A stretch of 64,000 nt of DNA from Bradyrhizobium jicamae (GCF_001440395.1 NZ_LLXZ01000177.1:1-64000), one strand, 5' to 3'. Shown: positions 27,406 to 35,533, counted from the stretch's first letter. Notes: generated by a model not told the origin, from the letters alone. Made by a program: numbers and translations.

Positions 27406-27460
27406 GACGGCAATAGGGTAATCGATCCCGCAAGCGTTTAGGTTGCGCTTGCGGGGCAGG

Positions 27461-29515
27461 ATGCGAAATCCGGTTTGTCTGTTCGCTGTCGTCATTGCCA
27501 TTTTTGGCGCGGGTAACTTGCTTCCTGCTTCCGCCTGGGAGCATTGGGGCGGCGATCGCGGGGGATCGCGGTTTTCGCCGCTGAAGCAGATCACACCTGA
27601 CAATGTCGGCAATCTCGTCCGCGCCTGGGAGTTTAGCACCGGCGACCTCGACCGCCGCGCGCCCGAGGTGATGAAGCGGACCAAGTTTCAGGCGACCCCG
27701 CTGCTCGTCGAGGACAGCCTGATCTTCTGCTCCCCCTTCAACGAAGTCATCGCGCTCGATCCCGGCAGTGGTGCGCAGAAGTGGCGGTACGATCCGAAGA
27801 TCCTGACCAATCAACGTCCTGCCAATCGCTATAATTGCCGTGGCGTCGCCTATTGGGTTGACGGCAAGGCGCCCGAGACCGCCGCCTGCCGCGCGCGCAT
27901 CTTCATGGGTACCAACGACGCGCGCGTGATCGCGCTCGACGCGAGGACCGGCATTCCCTGCGCCGATTTCGGCGCCAATGGCGAGGTTAGGCTCGACATT
28001 GGTATGTCGCTGGAATGGCCCGGCGAATTCCAGATCACATCAGCACCCGTCATTGCCGGCGACACCGTCATCGTCGGCTCCGCGATCGCGGACAACCGCC
28101 GCGCCGAGGCGCCGCCCGGCACGGTGCGCGCCTTCGATCCGCGGACGGGACAGTCGCGCTGGAGTTTCGATCCGCTGCTGCATGACGGCGTCACCGCCGG
28201 TCATGCCAACGTCTGGGCGCCGATGTCGGTGGACGAGGCGCGGGGGCTGGTGTTCCTGCCGACATCCTCGCCGAGTCCGGACTTCTGGGGCGGCAAGCGG
28301 CCCGGCAACAACGACTACGCCAATTCGGTGGTGGCGCTGCGCGCCGAGACCGGCGAACGCGTCTGGTCGTATCAGACCGTGCATCACGATGTCTGGGATT
28401 ACGACCTGCCGGCGCAGCCGACGCTGGCACGCATCGATACGGGCGAAGGCCAGCGCGACGTCGTGATCCAGCCGACCAAGCAGGGCTTTGTGTTCGTGCT
28501 CGATCGCGACACTGGCAAGCCGATATGGCCGGTGGAGGAGCGCAGCGTTCCGCAAGGCGGCGCCGAAGGCGAGCAGCTCTCGCCGACACAGCCGTTTCCA
28601 ACCCACGTGCCGGCGCTGCTGCCGCAGCGGATTTCGGCCGATGACGTGTTCGGCTTCATTCCGTTCTGGGACGGCGAGGCCTGCCGCGCGAAAGTCGCGG
28701 CGGCGCGCAATGACGGTCTCTACACGCCGCCATCGACCCAAGGCTCTGTGGTGTATCCGATGACCGGCGGCGGCGTGAACTGGGGCGGGGCGGCGTTCGA
28801 TCCGGTCAACCAGATCCTTTACGCCAACACGACGCGGGCGATTCATATCGTCAAGCTGCTGCCACGCGCGACGGTCGCCGATGGCTTCAACCCGCCGCCC
28901 GGTCACGACTTCGGACGGCAATTGGGCACGCCGTTTGCGATGACGCGCGCGGTCGCGTTGTCGCCGCTCGGGCTATTGTGCAACAAGCCGCCCTGGGGCG
29001 AGATGGTCGCGGTCGATTTGAAGGCCGGCAAGATTCTCTGGCGCTCGCGGGTCGGCACCACGGAGGATCGCGCGCCGCTCGGCATCGCTTTTCGGTTCGG
29101 CACACCGCTCGGCAGCGGCGTCGCGATCACTGCCGGCGGCCTTGTCTTCAGCGGCGCGATGGATGCGTATCTGCGCGCCTTCGACGCCCGATCGGGGCAG
29201 GAACTGTGGCAGGGAAGGCTGCCGGTGCCGGGCGTTGCCAATCCCATGACGTATCTATGGAAGGGCGAGCAATATGTCGCGATCGGCGCCGGCGGTCATT
29301 CCGAGTCGGGCACGACCATCGGCGACAGCGTGGTGGCGTTCCGCCTGGCGCGACCGGGCGAAACGCCTTCGCTGATGTCGCGAACCATCGACCGGCCGGG
29401 CGGAAGATTCTCAGCCGGTGCGGCCGCGGCTGCGGTCGTGGTGCTGCTGACGGCGATGCTGGCCTGGCGATGGCGGCGGAATCGAAAACTGCGAAAACAA
29501 CCCCATGCACAGTAG
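27461..29515 (+). CDS. PQQ-dependent dehydrogenase (quinoprotein glucose dehydrogenase type) with C-terminal membrane anchor
   Basis: The 684-residue protein starts at an ATG at 27461 (a TTG at 27443 is also possible), with an N-terminal signal ending ASAWEHWGGDRGG. The 8-bladed beta-propeller of membrane-type glucose dehydrogenases follows: SRFSPLKQITPDNVGNLVRA at the start, HHDVWDYDLPAQPTL in the active-site region, and VYPMTGGGVNWGGAAFDP. Classical Gcd proteins carry five N-terminal membrane helices. Here these are missing; instead there is one C-terminal helix (AAAVVVLLTAMLAWRW) with an arginine/lysine tail. It should oxidise an alcohol or sugar in the periplasm and pass electrons to the respiratory chain; the substrate is unknown. 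Confidence 0.88.
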   Translation: MRNPVCLFAVVIAIFGAGNLLPASAWEHWGGDRGGSRFSPLKQITPDNVGNLVRAWEFSTGDLDRRAPEVMKRTKFQATPLLVEDSLIFCSPFNEVIALDPGSGAQKWRYDPKILTNQRPANRYNCRGVAYWVDGKAPETAACRARIFMGTNDARVIALDARTGIPCADFGANGEVRLDIGMSLEWPGEFQITSAPVIAGDTVIVGSAIADNRRAEAPPGTVRAFDPRTGQSRWSFDPLLHDGVTAGHANVWAPMSVDEARGLVFLPTSSPSPDFWGGKRPGNNDYANSVVALRAETGERVWSYQTVHHDVWDYDLPAQPTLARIDTGEGQRDVVIQPTKQGFVFVLDRDTGKPIWPVEERSVPQGGAEGEQLSPTQPFPTHVPALLPQRISADDVFGFIPFWDGEACRAKVAAARNDGLYTPPSTQGSVVYPMTGGGVNWGGAAFDPVNQILYANTTRAIHIVKLLPRATVADGFNPPPGHDFGRQLGTPFAMTRAVALSPLGLLCNKPPWGEMVAVDLKAGKILWRSRVGTTEDRAPLGIAFRFGTPLGSGVAITAGGLVFSGAMDAYLRAFDARSGQELWQGRLPVPGVANPMTYLWKGEQYVAIGAGGHSESGTTIGDSVVAFRLARPGETPSLMSRTIDRPGGRFSAGAAAAAVVVLLTAMLAWRWRRNRKLRKQPHAQ

Positions 29516-29977
29516 CTAAAGCATCGCGAACGCGCTCGAGACCATCGCTACCGGCTTGTTGTCGGCAGCCGACGACAGTGTGACCCGGCCGAAGCTCATG
29601 GTGCGTCCGAGACGGACGACGCGCGCATCGGCCAAGACGTCGGAGCCCGCGACCGCACGCATGAAATGCGTGGTCTGGTCGACCGTCGTCATCGGACGAT
29701 AGCCGCGGTTGGCGGCGAGATTGGCGATCACCATCGCGGTGTCAGCGAACGCCATCAGCGCCTGGCCCGACACGGTGCCGCCATTGCGGCACAGCCGCTC
29801 CGAGAACGGCAGGCGCAGCACCGCGCCCGGCTGCCAGTCGGCGGCATCCGCGGGCGGGGTAGCGTCAAAGCGCTCGATCGACAGGTTGAGATCCATCACC
29901 CATGGCGCAAACACCTCGCCGAGCACCCGCCTGGCTTCCGTAATGCCGAATTCCGCCGTCTGTGGCTGTTGTTGCAT
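29516..29977 (-). CDS. Hot-dog fold thioesterase (PaaI/4HBT type)
   Basis: The start at 29977 has AGGAAG eight bases upstream. The 153-residue protein has the PaaI-like hot-dog features: CRNGGTVSGQALMAFADTAM around the central helix and TTVDQTTHFMRAVAGSDVLA, then VRLGRTMSFGRVTL. Such enzymes hydrolyse aromatic or short-chain acyl-CoA thioesters in the cytosol. It converges with the PQQ dehydrogenase gene; the stops are adjacent. Confidence 0.85.
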   Translation of the reverse strand: MQQQPQTAEFGITEARRVLGEVFAPWVMDLNLSIERFDATPPADAADWQPGAVLRLPFSERLCRNGGTVSGQALMAFADTAMVIANLAANRGYRPMTTVDQTTHFMRAVAGSDVLADARVVRLGRTMSFGRVTLSSAADNKPVAMVSSAFAML

Positions 29978-30213
29978 GAATTTGCGCTTCCTCGTCCGAT
30001 CTTGTTGTCGGCGCATTGTAGTGGTCATTGCGGCGAAGGGAACAGCGGTGGCAGGCGGCAGATGCGGCGTCATTCGCAGCGATTGAGCGCCATCGCCGCA
30101 AAACAGTGCGATTTCCGGCATCGAACCAAAGGCGGGTGCCCTCGCGCTTGGCGGGGCGGTTGGGCCGGTGGTATCTTTGCCGAAACGCCGAAAGCGTCCC
30201 AAAGGAGAGCGTC

Positions 30214-30498
30214 ATGAGAATGCTGAGCGCGGCCGCGGTGGTGGTGTTGTTGACGGTGCCGGCCCACGCGCAGATGTCGACCCCCAACATCAACCTGATG
30301 CCGGAGTTCCAGTCCAAATCGCCGGAGGAAAAGGAGGCGGATGCGATCAAGGATAAGGCCTACAAGGAATCCTTGAGGAAGATTCCCGATTCCAAGGCCT
30401 CTTCCGATCCCTGGGGTACGGTGCGCAGCACCGATACCCCCAAGGCCGCCGCGCCCACCAAGCAGTCGAAGAGCAAGACCGGCACCAGCAGCCAGTAA
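30214..30498 (+). CDS. Small secreted hypothetical protein (94 aa)
   Basis: An AAAGGAGAG ribosome-binding site precedes the ATG. The product has a signal peptide (MRMLSAAAVVVLLTVPAHA) and a mature part rich in lysine and serine (SPEEKEADAIKDKAYKESLR, later a Lys/Ser/Thr tail). This type of short exported protein is frequent in Bradyrhizobium; no domain or function is recognised. Confidence 0.75.
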   Translation: MRMLSAAAVVVLLTVPAHAQMSTPNINLMPEFQSKSPEEKEADAIKDKAYKESLRKIPDSKASSDPWGTVRSTDTPKAAAPTKQSKSKTGTSSQ

Positions 30499-30579
30499 TG
30501 CCTTGCGACAACGGCGAGTAGGATTCGCTCGCCGCGACCCCTATATTTGACCTGTCGTCATCGTGTCTGGAGTTGCGAC

Positions 30580-30810
30580 ATGGTCTTTCGCCCGCGTGAT
30601 CTCGCGAGCCGGATGGCCGGCCGGCGCAAGCCGGGCGATGGCTATCTGCGCGAGACGTTCACGCTGCCGCGCGACGAAGCGAGGGCGAGGGCGCGCGATT
30701 TCCTCACCCGCTATCCCAAGGCGGCCTATATGAGCTCGGTCGAAAGCTGGCGCGAGCTGCCCGGCGGCGAGATCGAATTCACGATGCGCCGCCTTGCCAG
30801 CGCGGACTAG
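30580..30810 (+). CDS. Small conserved hypothetical protein (76 aa)
   Basis: The product MVFRPRDLASRMAGRRKPGD... is basic and soluble, with a helical middle (LPRDEARARARDFLTRYPKA) and a C-terminal beta-type segment (SWRELPGGEIEFTMRRL). It has no signal peptide or membrane segment. Codon use matches the surrounding core genes, which supports it being real. Function unknown. Confidence 0.65.
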   Translation: MVFRPRDLASRMAGRRKPGDGYLRETFTLPRDEARARARDFLTRYPKAAYMSSVESWRELPGGEIEFTMRRLASAD

Positions 30811-30907
30811 CGCATCGGAATTTATACCGTCACCCCGGTTTTTGCCGAATTCCGATAACCCGGTATTCAGGTGTTCCGCCCTAGTATTTCTACGCAGTGG
30901 AGAAATC

Positions 30908-31246
30908 ATGGCGAGAGACCGCAAAGACCTGGGGGCCCGCAAGTTCGTTCGGGTCGACCTGCACAAGCAGGGATTCCTGATTCCGGCGCCGGATGCGCCA
31001 TGGATCCAGTGCTACATCCTGGACATATCAGACAATGGCGCCTGTCTTGATGTCGGCGACCTCGCGGTGCCGAAGATGTTCGGCCTTTCGCTGACTGCAG
31101 GCGGCGAGGTGCGGCGGGTCTGCACCTTGATCTGGCGCAGGGGTGAACTGGTCGGCGTCCGATTTGTATCGGCCAGGGAACTTCGAGGTGAGGTGGCGCC
31201 GCCTGGCGAGAGCGATACCGCTTCCCGGAAGGCGCCCGCTAATTAG
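30908..31246 (+). CDS. PilZ-domain protein (112 aa)
   Basis: A single small PilZ-type beta barrel. The region ARKFVRVDLHKQGFLI supplies the basic N-terminal loop, though the classical RxxxR spacing is not clear. CYILDISDNGACLDVG matches the D/NxSxxG signature as DISDNGACLDV. Stand-alone PilZ proteins bind cyclic-di-GMP and act on partners; because the arginine motif is weak, ligand binding is uncertain. The window also holds two EAL-domain proteins of the same signalling network. The gene end overlaps the convergent DUF6894-type gene by four bases. Confidence 0.8.
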   Translation: MARDRKDLGARKFVRVDLHKQGFLIPAPDAPWIQCYILDISDNGACLDVGDLAVPKMFGLSLTAGGEVRRVCTLIWRRGELVGVRFVSARELRGEVAPPGESDTASRKAPAN

Positions 31247-31497
31247 CGTTCGTCTTGATCAGGATCCTGCAGCGTCTCCGCGACCAGACGAATCCGGAAT
31301 ACTGGCTTCTTGGATTCATCCAGCAATTCCATCTGCCACTCGGCATTTTCGGAGAGCTTCCGGGAAACATCCGCGATCATGTCACCGCAGACCCCGGTCA
31401 TTTCCTTCCAGGCGGCGTTATGGTCGACAAATTCCGCGCCGTCATTGCTGACGCATGGGTCCTCGCCATGTCGAACGCGGAAGAAAAAGACCGGCAT
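31243..31497 (-). CDS. DUF6894-like small protein (84 aa)
   Basis: The start at 31497 gives MPVFFFRVRHGEDPCVSNDG, followed by EFVDHNAAWKEMTGVCGDMI and a closing strand pair. This is the layout of the small MP-FFF proteins (DUF6894) present in many copies in rhizobial genomes. Function unknown. It ends inside the last codon of the PilZ gene on the other strand. Confidence 0.65.
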   Translation of the reverse strand: MPVFFFRVRHGEDPCVSNDGAEFVDHNAAWKEMTGVCGDMIADVSRKLSENAEWQMELLDESKKPVFRIRLVAETLQDPDQDER

Positions 31498-31713
31498 GGC
31501 AAGCTGACCAAATGCAAAATGGGCCACCGCTGGCCCGTGCCTCCCCAAGCGCCGGGGAGTGGATTCCTGGCGTGTCGAAAGATCAATACCGGGTTTTTAC
31601 GGGCCCAAGCACGTTGCCGGGCATATAAAGCGGATTATCCCTCAGGCCTAACCTGATGTAATTGCTAAGAAATATCTTCCATGGAAGACCTGCCAAAGTG
31701 GCCGGCCGGCGGG

Positions 31714-31893
31714 TTATTCCCGTTCGGCTTTTTTTAGCTCCCGATCGATCCGAAGCTGGACCCGCCGGATGGCAAGCAGATTGAGCTTGGCTTCAGTCTT
31801 TCCCGCGACCACCCGCTCGCCGATACGGAATTGCCATTTCCAGATGCCCGGAGCGACCGCGGTTACGCTGTATTCAACGCCCTTGTGAATCAT
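31714..31893 (-). CDS. Short conserved hypothetical protein (59 aa), WKWQFRIG family
   Basis: An ATG at 31893 opens MIHKGVEYSVTAVAPGIWKW, then QFRIGERVVAGKTEAKLNLL and AIRRVQLRIDRELKKAERE, ending at TAA 31714-31716. The beta-strand start and arginine-rich helix are coherent. A frameshifted relative lies 160 bases further on (32,053-32,260), so this is a duplicated small family. Function unknown; it was too short for ordinary length cut-offs. Confidence 0.7.
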   Translation of the reverse strand: MIHKGVEYSVTAVAPGIWKWQFRIGERVVAGKTEAKLNLLAIRRVQLRIDRELKKAERE

Positions 31894-32052
31894 ATAAGAA
31901 TCCCGCTGCGGCTCCCCACCGCTTCAAAATTCAATTCCCATACTTAAAATTGCAATTGGCATTCGGTACAGCTAGACAGAGTGTTTGTCATATGCCAGTT
32001 TGAACACCGGCGAATGGAGCGGGAGCGGCCGGTGATACCTGCGCGGGCCCCC

Positions 32053-32260
32053 TCAGGGCGTTAGCTTGGCGCGCCGTTGCGTCAGCTCGCGATCAAACTT
32101 CAACTGGATGCGACGCACGGCAAATAGCGCAGGCGTTGCCTCGGTCTTTCCCGACCCCACCAGGTCGTCGATCCGAAATTGCCACTTCCAGAACCCCGGG
32201 ACTTCCCATCCTCGTCAGCGCATATTCTGCTTCTGCGCTTTGGGACTGATGGAAATCGCC
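32053..32260 (-). pseudogene. Frameshifted paralogue of the WKWQFRIG small protein
   Basis: Reading toward the TGA at 32053, the frame gives FWKWQFRIDDLVGSGKTEAT followed by PALFAVRRIQLKFDRELTQR. It is plainly related to the gene at 31,714-31,893. The N-terminal part, AEAEYALTRM, lies in another frame, separated by what looks like one extra G near 32,205. The start codon is not clear. Confidence 0.6.
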
Positions 32261-32494
32261 CACGCTCCCTGCAATAGCGGGCGTGAACTGCAAAGTACAA
32301 TAGATCGTCTGTTCGATAAGTAACGGGTTGCCGCCGGACGTGCCGCGGAATTCTCGTCTGCAGCAAGCGTTCAACCCCGCGGGCGCGTCCAAATTCCCGG
32401 ACTGCCCCGTTTCATGCCCCATAAAAAGCGCTGCGCCGCGCAAGCGGAATATCGTCGCTTGGCGGCGCAGGCCTATTCCCCGAGTATGCAATTG

Positions 32495-32578
32495 CCCAGG
32501 CAAGAATTTTGTCTGGGCGAGACGAAAAAGGTTCAACGCCGTTCAAGCGAATTTTCCAGGCGACGAATTTTGTCTTGG
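32495..32578. repeat. Two copies of a CCAGGC-N-GAATTTTGTCT word
   Basis: CCCAGGCAAGAATTTTGTC (from 32,495, continuing TGGG to 32,517, a near-palindrome) recurs as TCCAGGCGACGAATTTTGTC (from 32,555, continuing TTGG). They lie 60 bases apart in a 500-base stretch without a gene (32,260-32,766). They could be operator-like sites; the role is unknown. Confidence 0.45.
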
Positions 32579-32766
32579 CACTAGCGCGCTGAAACGGGCG
32601 ACCTGGGAGGCGCGTATCTGCTTGCGAGGGCGGGGTGGTCCTCCAGATTTTCCCCGCCGTCGGCGACCTCGCTGCATAGCCCCATGTGGCGGGGTCGTTG
32701 GGCCGGCGCGGACGGCCAGCCTTTCCTGCGCATGGAAAACCGGCGCAAGCCTTTCCGGATCGTGCG

Positions 32767-33090
32767 CTAGATTCTGGCCATGCCGGCGTAGTGTCTGCCG
32801 CTATAGGGACCGACGTGAACACCGGTCTTCATGCACTCCGTCCTGGCGGCCGTGCACATCTGAACCCTGTCGGACCGATCGGCGGAATCGCGAATGCAGG
32901 AAGCCGCATAGGCGCTGCAGGTGTGCGGGATCGCGCGGCGGTTCATTTGCCTGATGTAGGCGGCCGAGCGGCCGCCATCGGACGACTGGCAACACTTGCC
33001 ATTCATTTTAGAGGCAGACGCAGGCGCGAGCGGGGACGACAGCACAACGCCGGATACGGCAAGCGACAGGATGACAGCGGCGATCTTCAT
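32767..33090 (-). CDS. Small secreted cysteine-rich protein (107 aa)
   Basis: A GGGAGA ribosome-binding site precedes the ATG at 33090. The product has a signal peptide (MKIAAVILSLAVSGVVLSSP, ending ASA) and a mature part with seven cysteines in the pattern GKCCQSS, HTCSAYAASC, VQMCTAARTEC. It is probably disulfide-bonded in the periplasm or outside the cell. No domain is recognised. Confidence 0.75.
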   Translation of the reverse strand: MKIAAVILSLAVSGVVLSSPLAPASASKMNGKCCQSSDGGRSAAYIRQMNRRAIPHTCSAYAASCIRDSADRSDRVQMCTAARTECMKTGVHVGPYSGRHYAGMARI

Positions 33091-33588
33091 TCGGCTCTCC
33101 CTTCCCGATGGTTGCTATGCGCGGCATACAACCACGGAGGACGAGAGACGCCGTCTAACATTTCGGCAATGTGGGAGGATTGGCTGAGCCGGCCGAATGC
33201 AAGCTCGAACGCGGGCACGATGCAGTGAGGCAGGCGACGTGTTCGAAGGCAGAAGGCGTCGGCGGCTGCCGCTCTCAATCCTGGCGCGATGGATACGGTT
33301 GCCGCGACGGAATGTGGGTTCGCGACGGTGCGTCCGCCGGCCGGATGGGCGGCGGCACGCGCGCGGGCTCCGGCGTGCGGCTGAGGCTCAAGAGCCGTGT
33401 GAGGAGAGCGGCGCCATGGCGTTGAAGTATTGGCAGGAGGGGTTCGTAGGCGAGGGCGGTCATTTGTATCTGCATGTGCGATGCATACCGCGCGCGCCTT
33501 GACGGACGGTGCAGGTAAAGCTGCAAGCACATCTAAAATTGTAAGCGACCTCGCCGGCGTCTCTCTTGGCACGCTGGCCAATAACGGT

Positions 33589-33611
33589 GAGGCCGCCCCG
33601 GTGGCGGCCTC
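33589..33611 (-). terminator. Perfect GAGGCCGCC hairpin after a small minus-strand gene
   Basis: GAGGCCGCC, loop CCGGT, GGCGGCCTC: a 9-base perfect stem, located 10 bases after the stop (33,621) of the minus-strand small gene. There is no strong T-run, so it may stop transcription weakly or protect the 3' end. Confidence 0.5.
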
Positions 33612-33620
33612 ATCGGAGAG

Positions 33621-33800
33621 CTAGCTTTTCGGCTGCTCTACATCAGGCGGCCGGGGGCTGGCGTCCGGCGCCTTTTCACTCCTCGCCGAAAGGTCGGCGG
33701 CCTTGTCGAGAAAGCCCGCTGCGACATCCGGATCGGTGGTGGCCATTGCAAACTTGAGAAAGGTTGCCGCTTGTTCCGTCAGGTATTTTTTTCCCGGCAC
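33621..33800 (-). CDS. Short hypothetical protein (59 aa), GTG start
   Basis: A GTG at 33800 opens MPGKKYLTEQAATFLKFAMA followed by TTDPDVAAGFLDKAADLSAR and a Pro/Ser-rich tail, ending TAG at 33621. The helical first part and biased tail look like a real small protein, and a hairpin follows its stop. Function unknown. Confidence 0.6.
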   Translation of the reverse strand: MPGKKYLTEQAATFLKFAMATTDPDVAAGFLDKAADLSARSEKAPDASPRPPDVEQPKS

Positions 33801-33986
33801 AATACTGGTTCCCCGTTACACTACTCTTTTGCGCTGCGCCCGAGGCGACTACGCACTGCGGCGGAATCCGTTCCGGAGAAAATGTACAAAAGTGAACTTA
33901 AGGCGCATGCGCCACACAGGATCCCCCTCGCTCCCATTTGGGCCCAGGGTGGCAATGGAACGAGGCCAGTCCGGCAGTTCTGGCCG

Positions 33987-34160
33987 TCAATCTTCGCCCA
34001 GAAGCTTTCCGGTTTCCTTGTGGATGAAATGAAGCCGGGTGCACGCTAGACAGACGACGGACACATACGAATTGGGCCCGTCTTCCGGGGCGGTCGCCGG
34101 AAGCCAATGCTGAACGTTGCTGCCCAGCCGTGGACATTTGAACAGGATATGTCGACCCAT
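33987..34160 (-). CDS. Short zinc-ribbon-like conserved protein (57 aa)
   Basis: An ATG at 34160 opens MGRHILFKCPRLGSNVQHWL, then PATAPEDGPNSYVSVVCLAC and TRLHFIHKETGKLLGED, ending TGA 33987-33989. Cysteines at 9, 37 and 40 plus histidines suggest a small metal-binding or redox fold. This small protein type is common in Bradyrhizobium. No clear ribosome-binding site is seen, so the exact start is uncertain. Confidence 0.65.
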   Translation of the reverse strand: MGRHILFKCPRLGSNVQHWLPATAPEDGPNSYVSVVCLACTRLHFIHKETGKLLGED

Positions 34161-34338
34161 GGACGGGAAATATGCCGGGCCTCAAGGGCCCGGTCACTTC
34201 CGTATGTTTGCGTAGCTGAGGCTGGTGGTTCGGGTATGAAAACACCGTGGTGTTACGGAATCCCCAGCGCGCGGCAAAAGCGCTATGGTGGCTTTCGCCG
34301 GGGCTGCTTTTTATTCCGAACCAATTTGTACCGGCTGG

Positions 34339-34366
34339 GGGCCGCTGAAAGGCGGCCCTTTCATTT
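34339..34366 (+). terminator. GGGCCGC hairpin with T-rich tail
   Basis: GGGCCGC, loop TGAAAG, GCGGCCC, then TTTCATTTT on the plus strand. It has the form of a rho-independent terminator, but no clear plus-strand gene ends upstream. It may serve an unrecognised small transcript. Confidence 0.4.
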
Positions 34367-34392
34367 TGCGCACAGCCGGACCGCGGCTTGCG

Positions 34393-34419
34393 AAAAGAGG
34401 CCGCCGGCCGAAGCGGCCT
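34393..34419 (-). terminator. Terminator of the 66-aa protein gene
   Basis: On the minus strand, AGGCCGC, loop TTCGGCCG, GCGGCCT is followed by CTTTTCG, starting five bases after the stop at 34424. Perfect 7-base stem. Confidence 0.6.
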
Positions 34420-34423
34420 TGCT

Positions 34424-34624
34424 TCAGCTCGGAGCTTTCAGACCGGGCGATGCCAACCATTCGCTGATGTGTATGGCGGTTTCGTTCTGCCGGATTCGAC
34501 GCAGGACATTGTCCCGCGCGAGGCCTGGCTTGAGCGTGTCGGCCTGCACGCGCAACTGAGCCGTATCTTCGGCCAGTCGCGCTTCTAACGTTGATGTCTG
34601 TGTAAAACGGCGACGCTTTCGCAT
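34424..34624 (-). CDS. Small conserved arginine-rich protein (66 aa)
   Basis: AAAGGA lies a few bases before the ATG at 34624. The product MRKRRRFTQTSTLEARLAED is followed by helical TAQLRVQADTLKPGLARDNV and ends ETAIHISEWLASPGLKAPS. This Arg-rich start, long helix and HISEWL..PGL tail recur in many short rhizobial proteins. Soluble, function unknown. A terminator follows directly, so it is a single-gene unit. Confidence 0.75.
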   Translation of the reverse strand: MRKRRRFTQTSTLEARLAEDTAQLRVQADTLKPGLARDNVLRRIRQNETAIHISEWLASPGLKAPS

Positions 34625-35050
34625 GCGCTATTCCTTTCCATTGGAGGAAGGCGGGAGCGCAATGAGGCGTTCTCATCACCGATAGAAGCCAAGCACCGTG
34701 CGGTGATGATCGAATAATGCACCACAAGCGGGCACAGTTCTGTGCACTTGTGCGCACAACGCGAGTTAAGACACCGCTAACTTTAGACGAGGACACGGCC
34801 TCGGAATACGGAAGAAACCTAAGCTTAAATTTTAAATCAGGATATTGATTCATCAACTTGAGATAGTGGGCTGAAGTACGGACAGTGTGCGTACGGTGCT
34901 GGCCGAATCCGGCTATTCCCCCGTCCAAATCAGGTCACCGAAAACGACAGTGTCGGAAGCCGGACAGACAGCGCCGGAATTGCGATCTAATGCGTGGCCG
35001 GGCGGCCGGGATCGTACCTCAGCAATTGCTGATCAGGGGAGACGGCCGCA

Positions 35051-35176
35051 ATGATGGATCGATCCCACGAGGTTCCGCAGGACCTCCGTATTCTCGTCCG
35101 CATTGTCTCGGCTTGCACATTAGGCCTCTGGGCATTTGCAGCAGGCTTGCTGATCGGGGTCTTCCTGTTTTCGTGA
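35051..35176 (+). CDS. Small single-helix membrane protein (41 aa)
   Basis: GGGGAG lies nine bases before the ATG at 35051. The product MMDRSHEVPQDLRILVRIVS runs into one hydrophobic helix, CTLGLWAFAAGLLIGVFLFS, and stops at 35174-35176. It is probably a small inner-membrane protein. The palindrome TGTCCTAATTAGGACA lies 24 bases after the stop. Confidence 0.5.
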   Translation: MMDRSHEVPQDLRILVRIVSACTLGLWAFAAGLLIGVFLFS

Positions 35177-35199
35177 TCCAGGTGCTGGGGCTCTGGTGC

Positions 35200-35215
35200 T
35201 GTCCTAATTAGGACA
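35200..35215. repeat. Palindrome TGTCCTAATTAGGACA, copy 1
   Basis: A perfect 16-base palindrome identical to the one at 35,702. Half-site ATTAGGACA words recur at 35,731 and 36,320. Symmetry and length suit a dimeric DNA-binding protein; which protein is unknown. Confidence 0.6.
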
Positions 35216-35323
35216 AGCGCTCTGCCAAATTGCAGGTGATTGCGAACGTCGATGCAAAAGGCGCTCGCACGCTGCTGAAAGCCATTCAAGCCAATCTGGA
35301 CCTGCTGAGCGACGACGAAGAAG

Positions 35324-35345
35324 AGGCCGCCAACCGAGGCGGCCT
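35324..35345 (-). terminator. Terminator-like hairpin after the leader-peptide gene
   Basis: On the minus strand, AGGCCGCC, loop TCGGTT, GGCGGCCT is followed by CTTCTTCG, six bases after the stop at 35351. The stem is 8 bases and perfect. Confidence 0.6.
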
Positions 35346-35350
35346 GGTGG

Positions 35351-35533
35351 CTAACCTTGGCCTTGGGTCAATTGCTGCAAAATCTGTTGAAACATTTGGG
35401 CCGGGTCGTTTTGACCACCAGACGCTCCTTCGTTTCTGCACACTCCTTCAAGTGCCCCCTTGATGAAGCCGCCGCTCACGCCGTCCAGCTCATGGTCCTC
35501 CAACGGCAAAAGAAGGTCGATCTGCGTATTCAT
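35351..35533 (-). CDS. Short peptide with double-glycine-type leader (bacteriocin-like precursor)
   Basis: A strong AAGGAG ribosome-binding site lies six bases before the ATG at 35533. The 60-residue product begins MNTQIDLLLPLEDHELDGVS and continues GGFIKGALEGVCRNEG. The ELDGVSGG segment matches the double-glycine leader pattern (EL..VSGG) of class II bacteriocins and related exported peptides, cut by PCAT-type C39 peptidase transporters. The core would be about 37 residues with one cysteine and a Gln-rich end. No transporter or modification enzyme is beside it, so export would rely on a distant system. A terminator follows. Confidence 0.65.
   Translation of the reverse strand: MNTQIDLLLPLEDHELDGVSGGFIKGALEGVCRNEGASGGQNDPAQMFQQILQQLTQGQG

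Noticed and set aside
25912..27684. Minus-strand open frame of 590 codons
   Set aside because: It lies opposite the caspase-like gene and the start of the PQQ dehydrogenase gene, both of which have clear motifs; Arg/Gly/His-rich shadow.
33180..33250. Possible RNA gene or short peptide near MWEDWLSRP
   Set aside because: No cloverleaf or conserved stem could be drawn, and the frame is under 20 codons.
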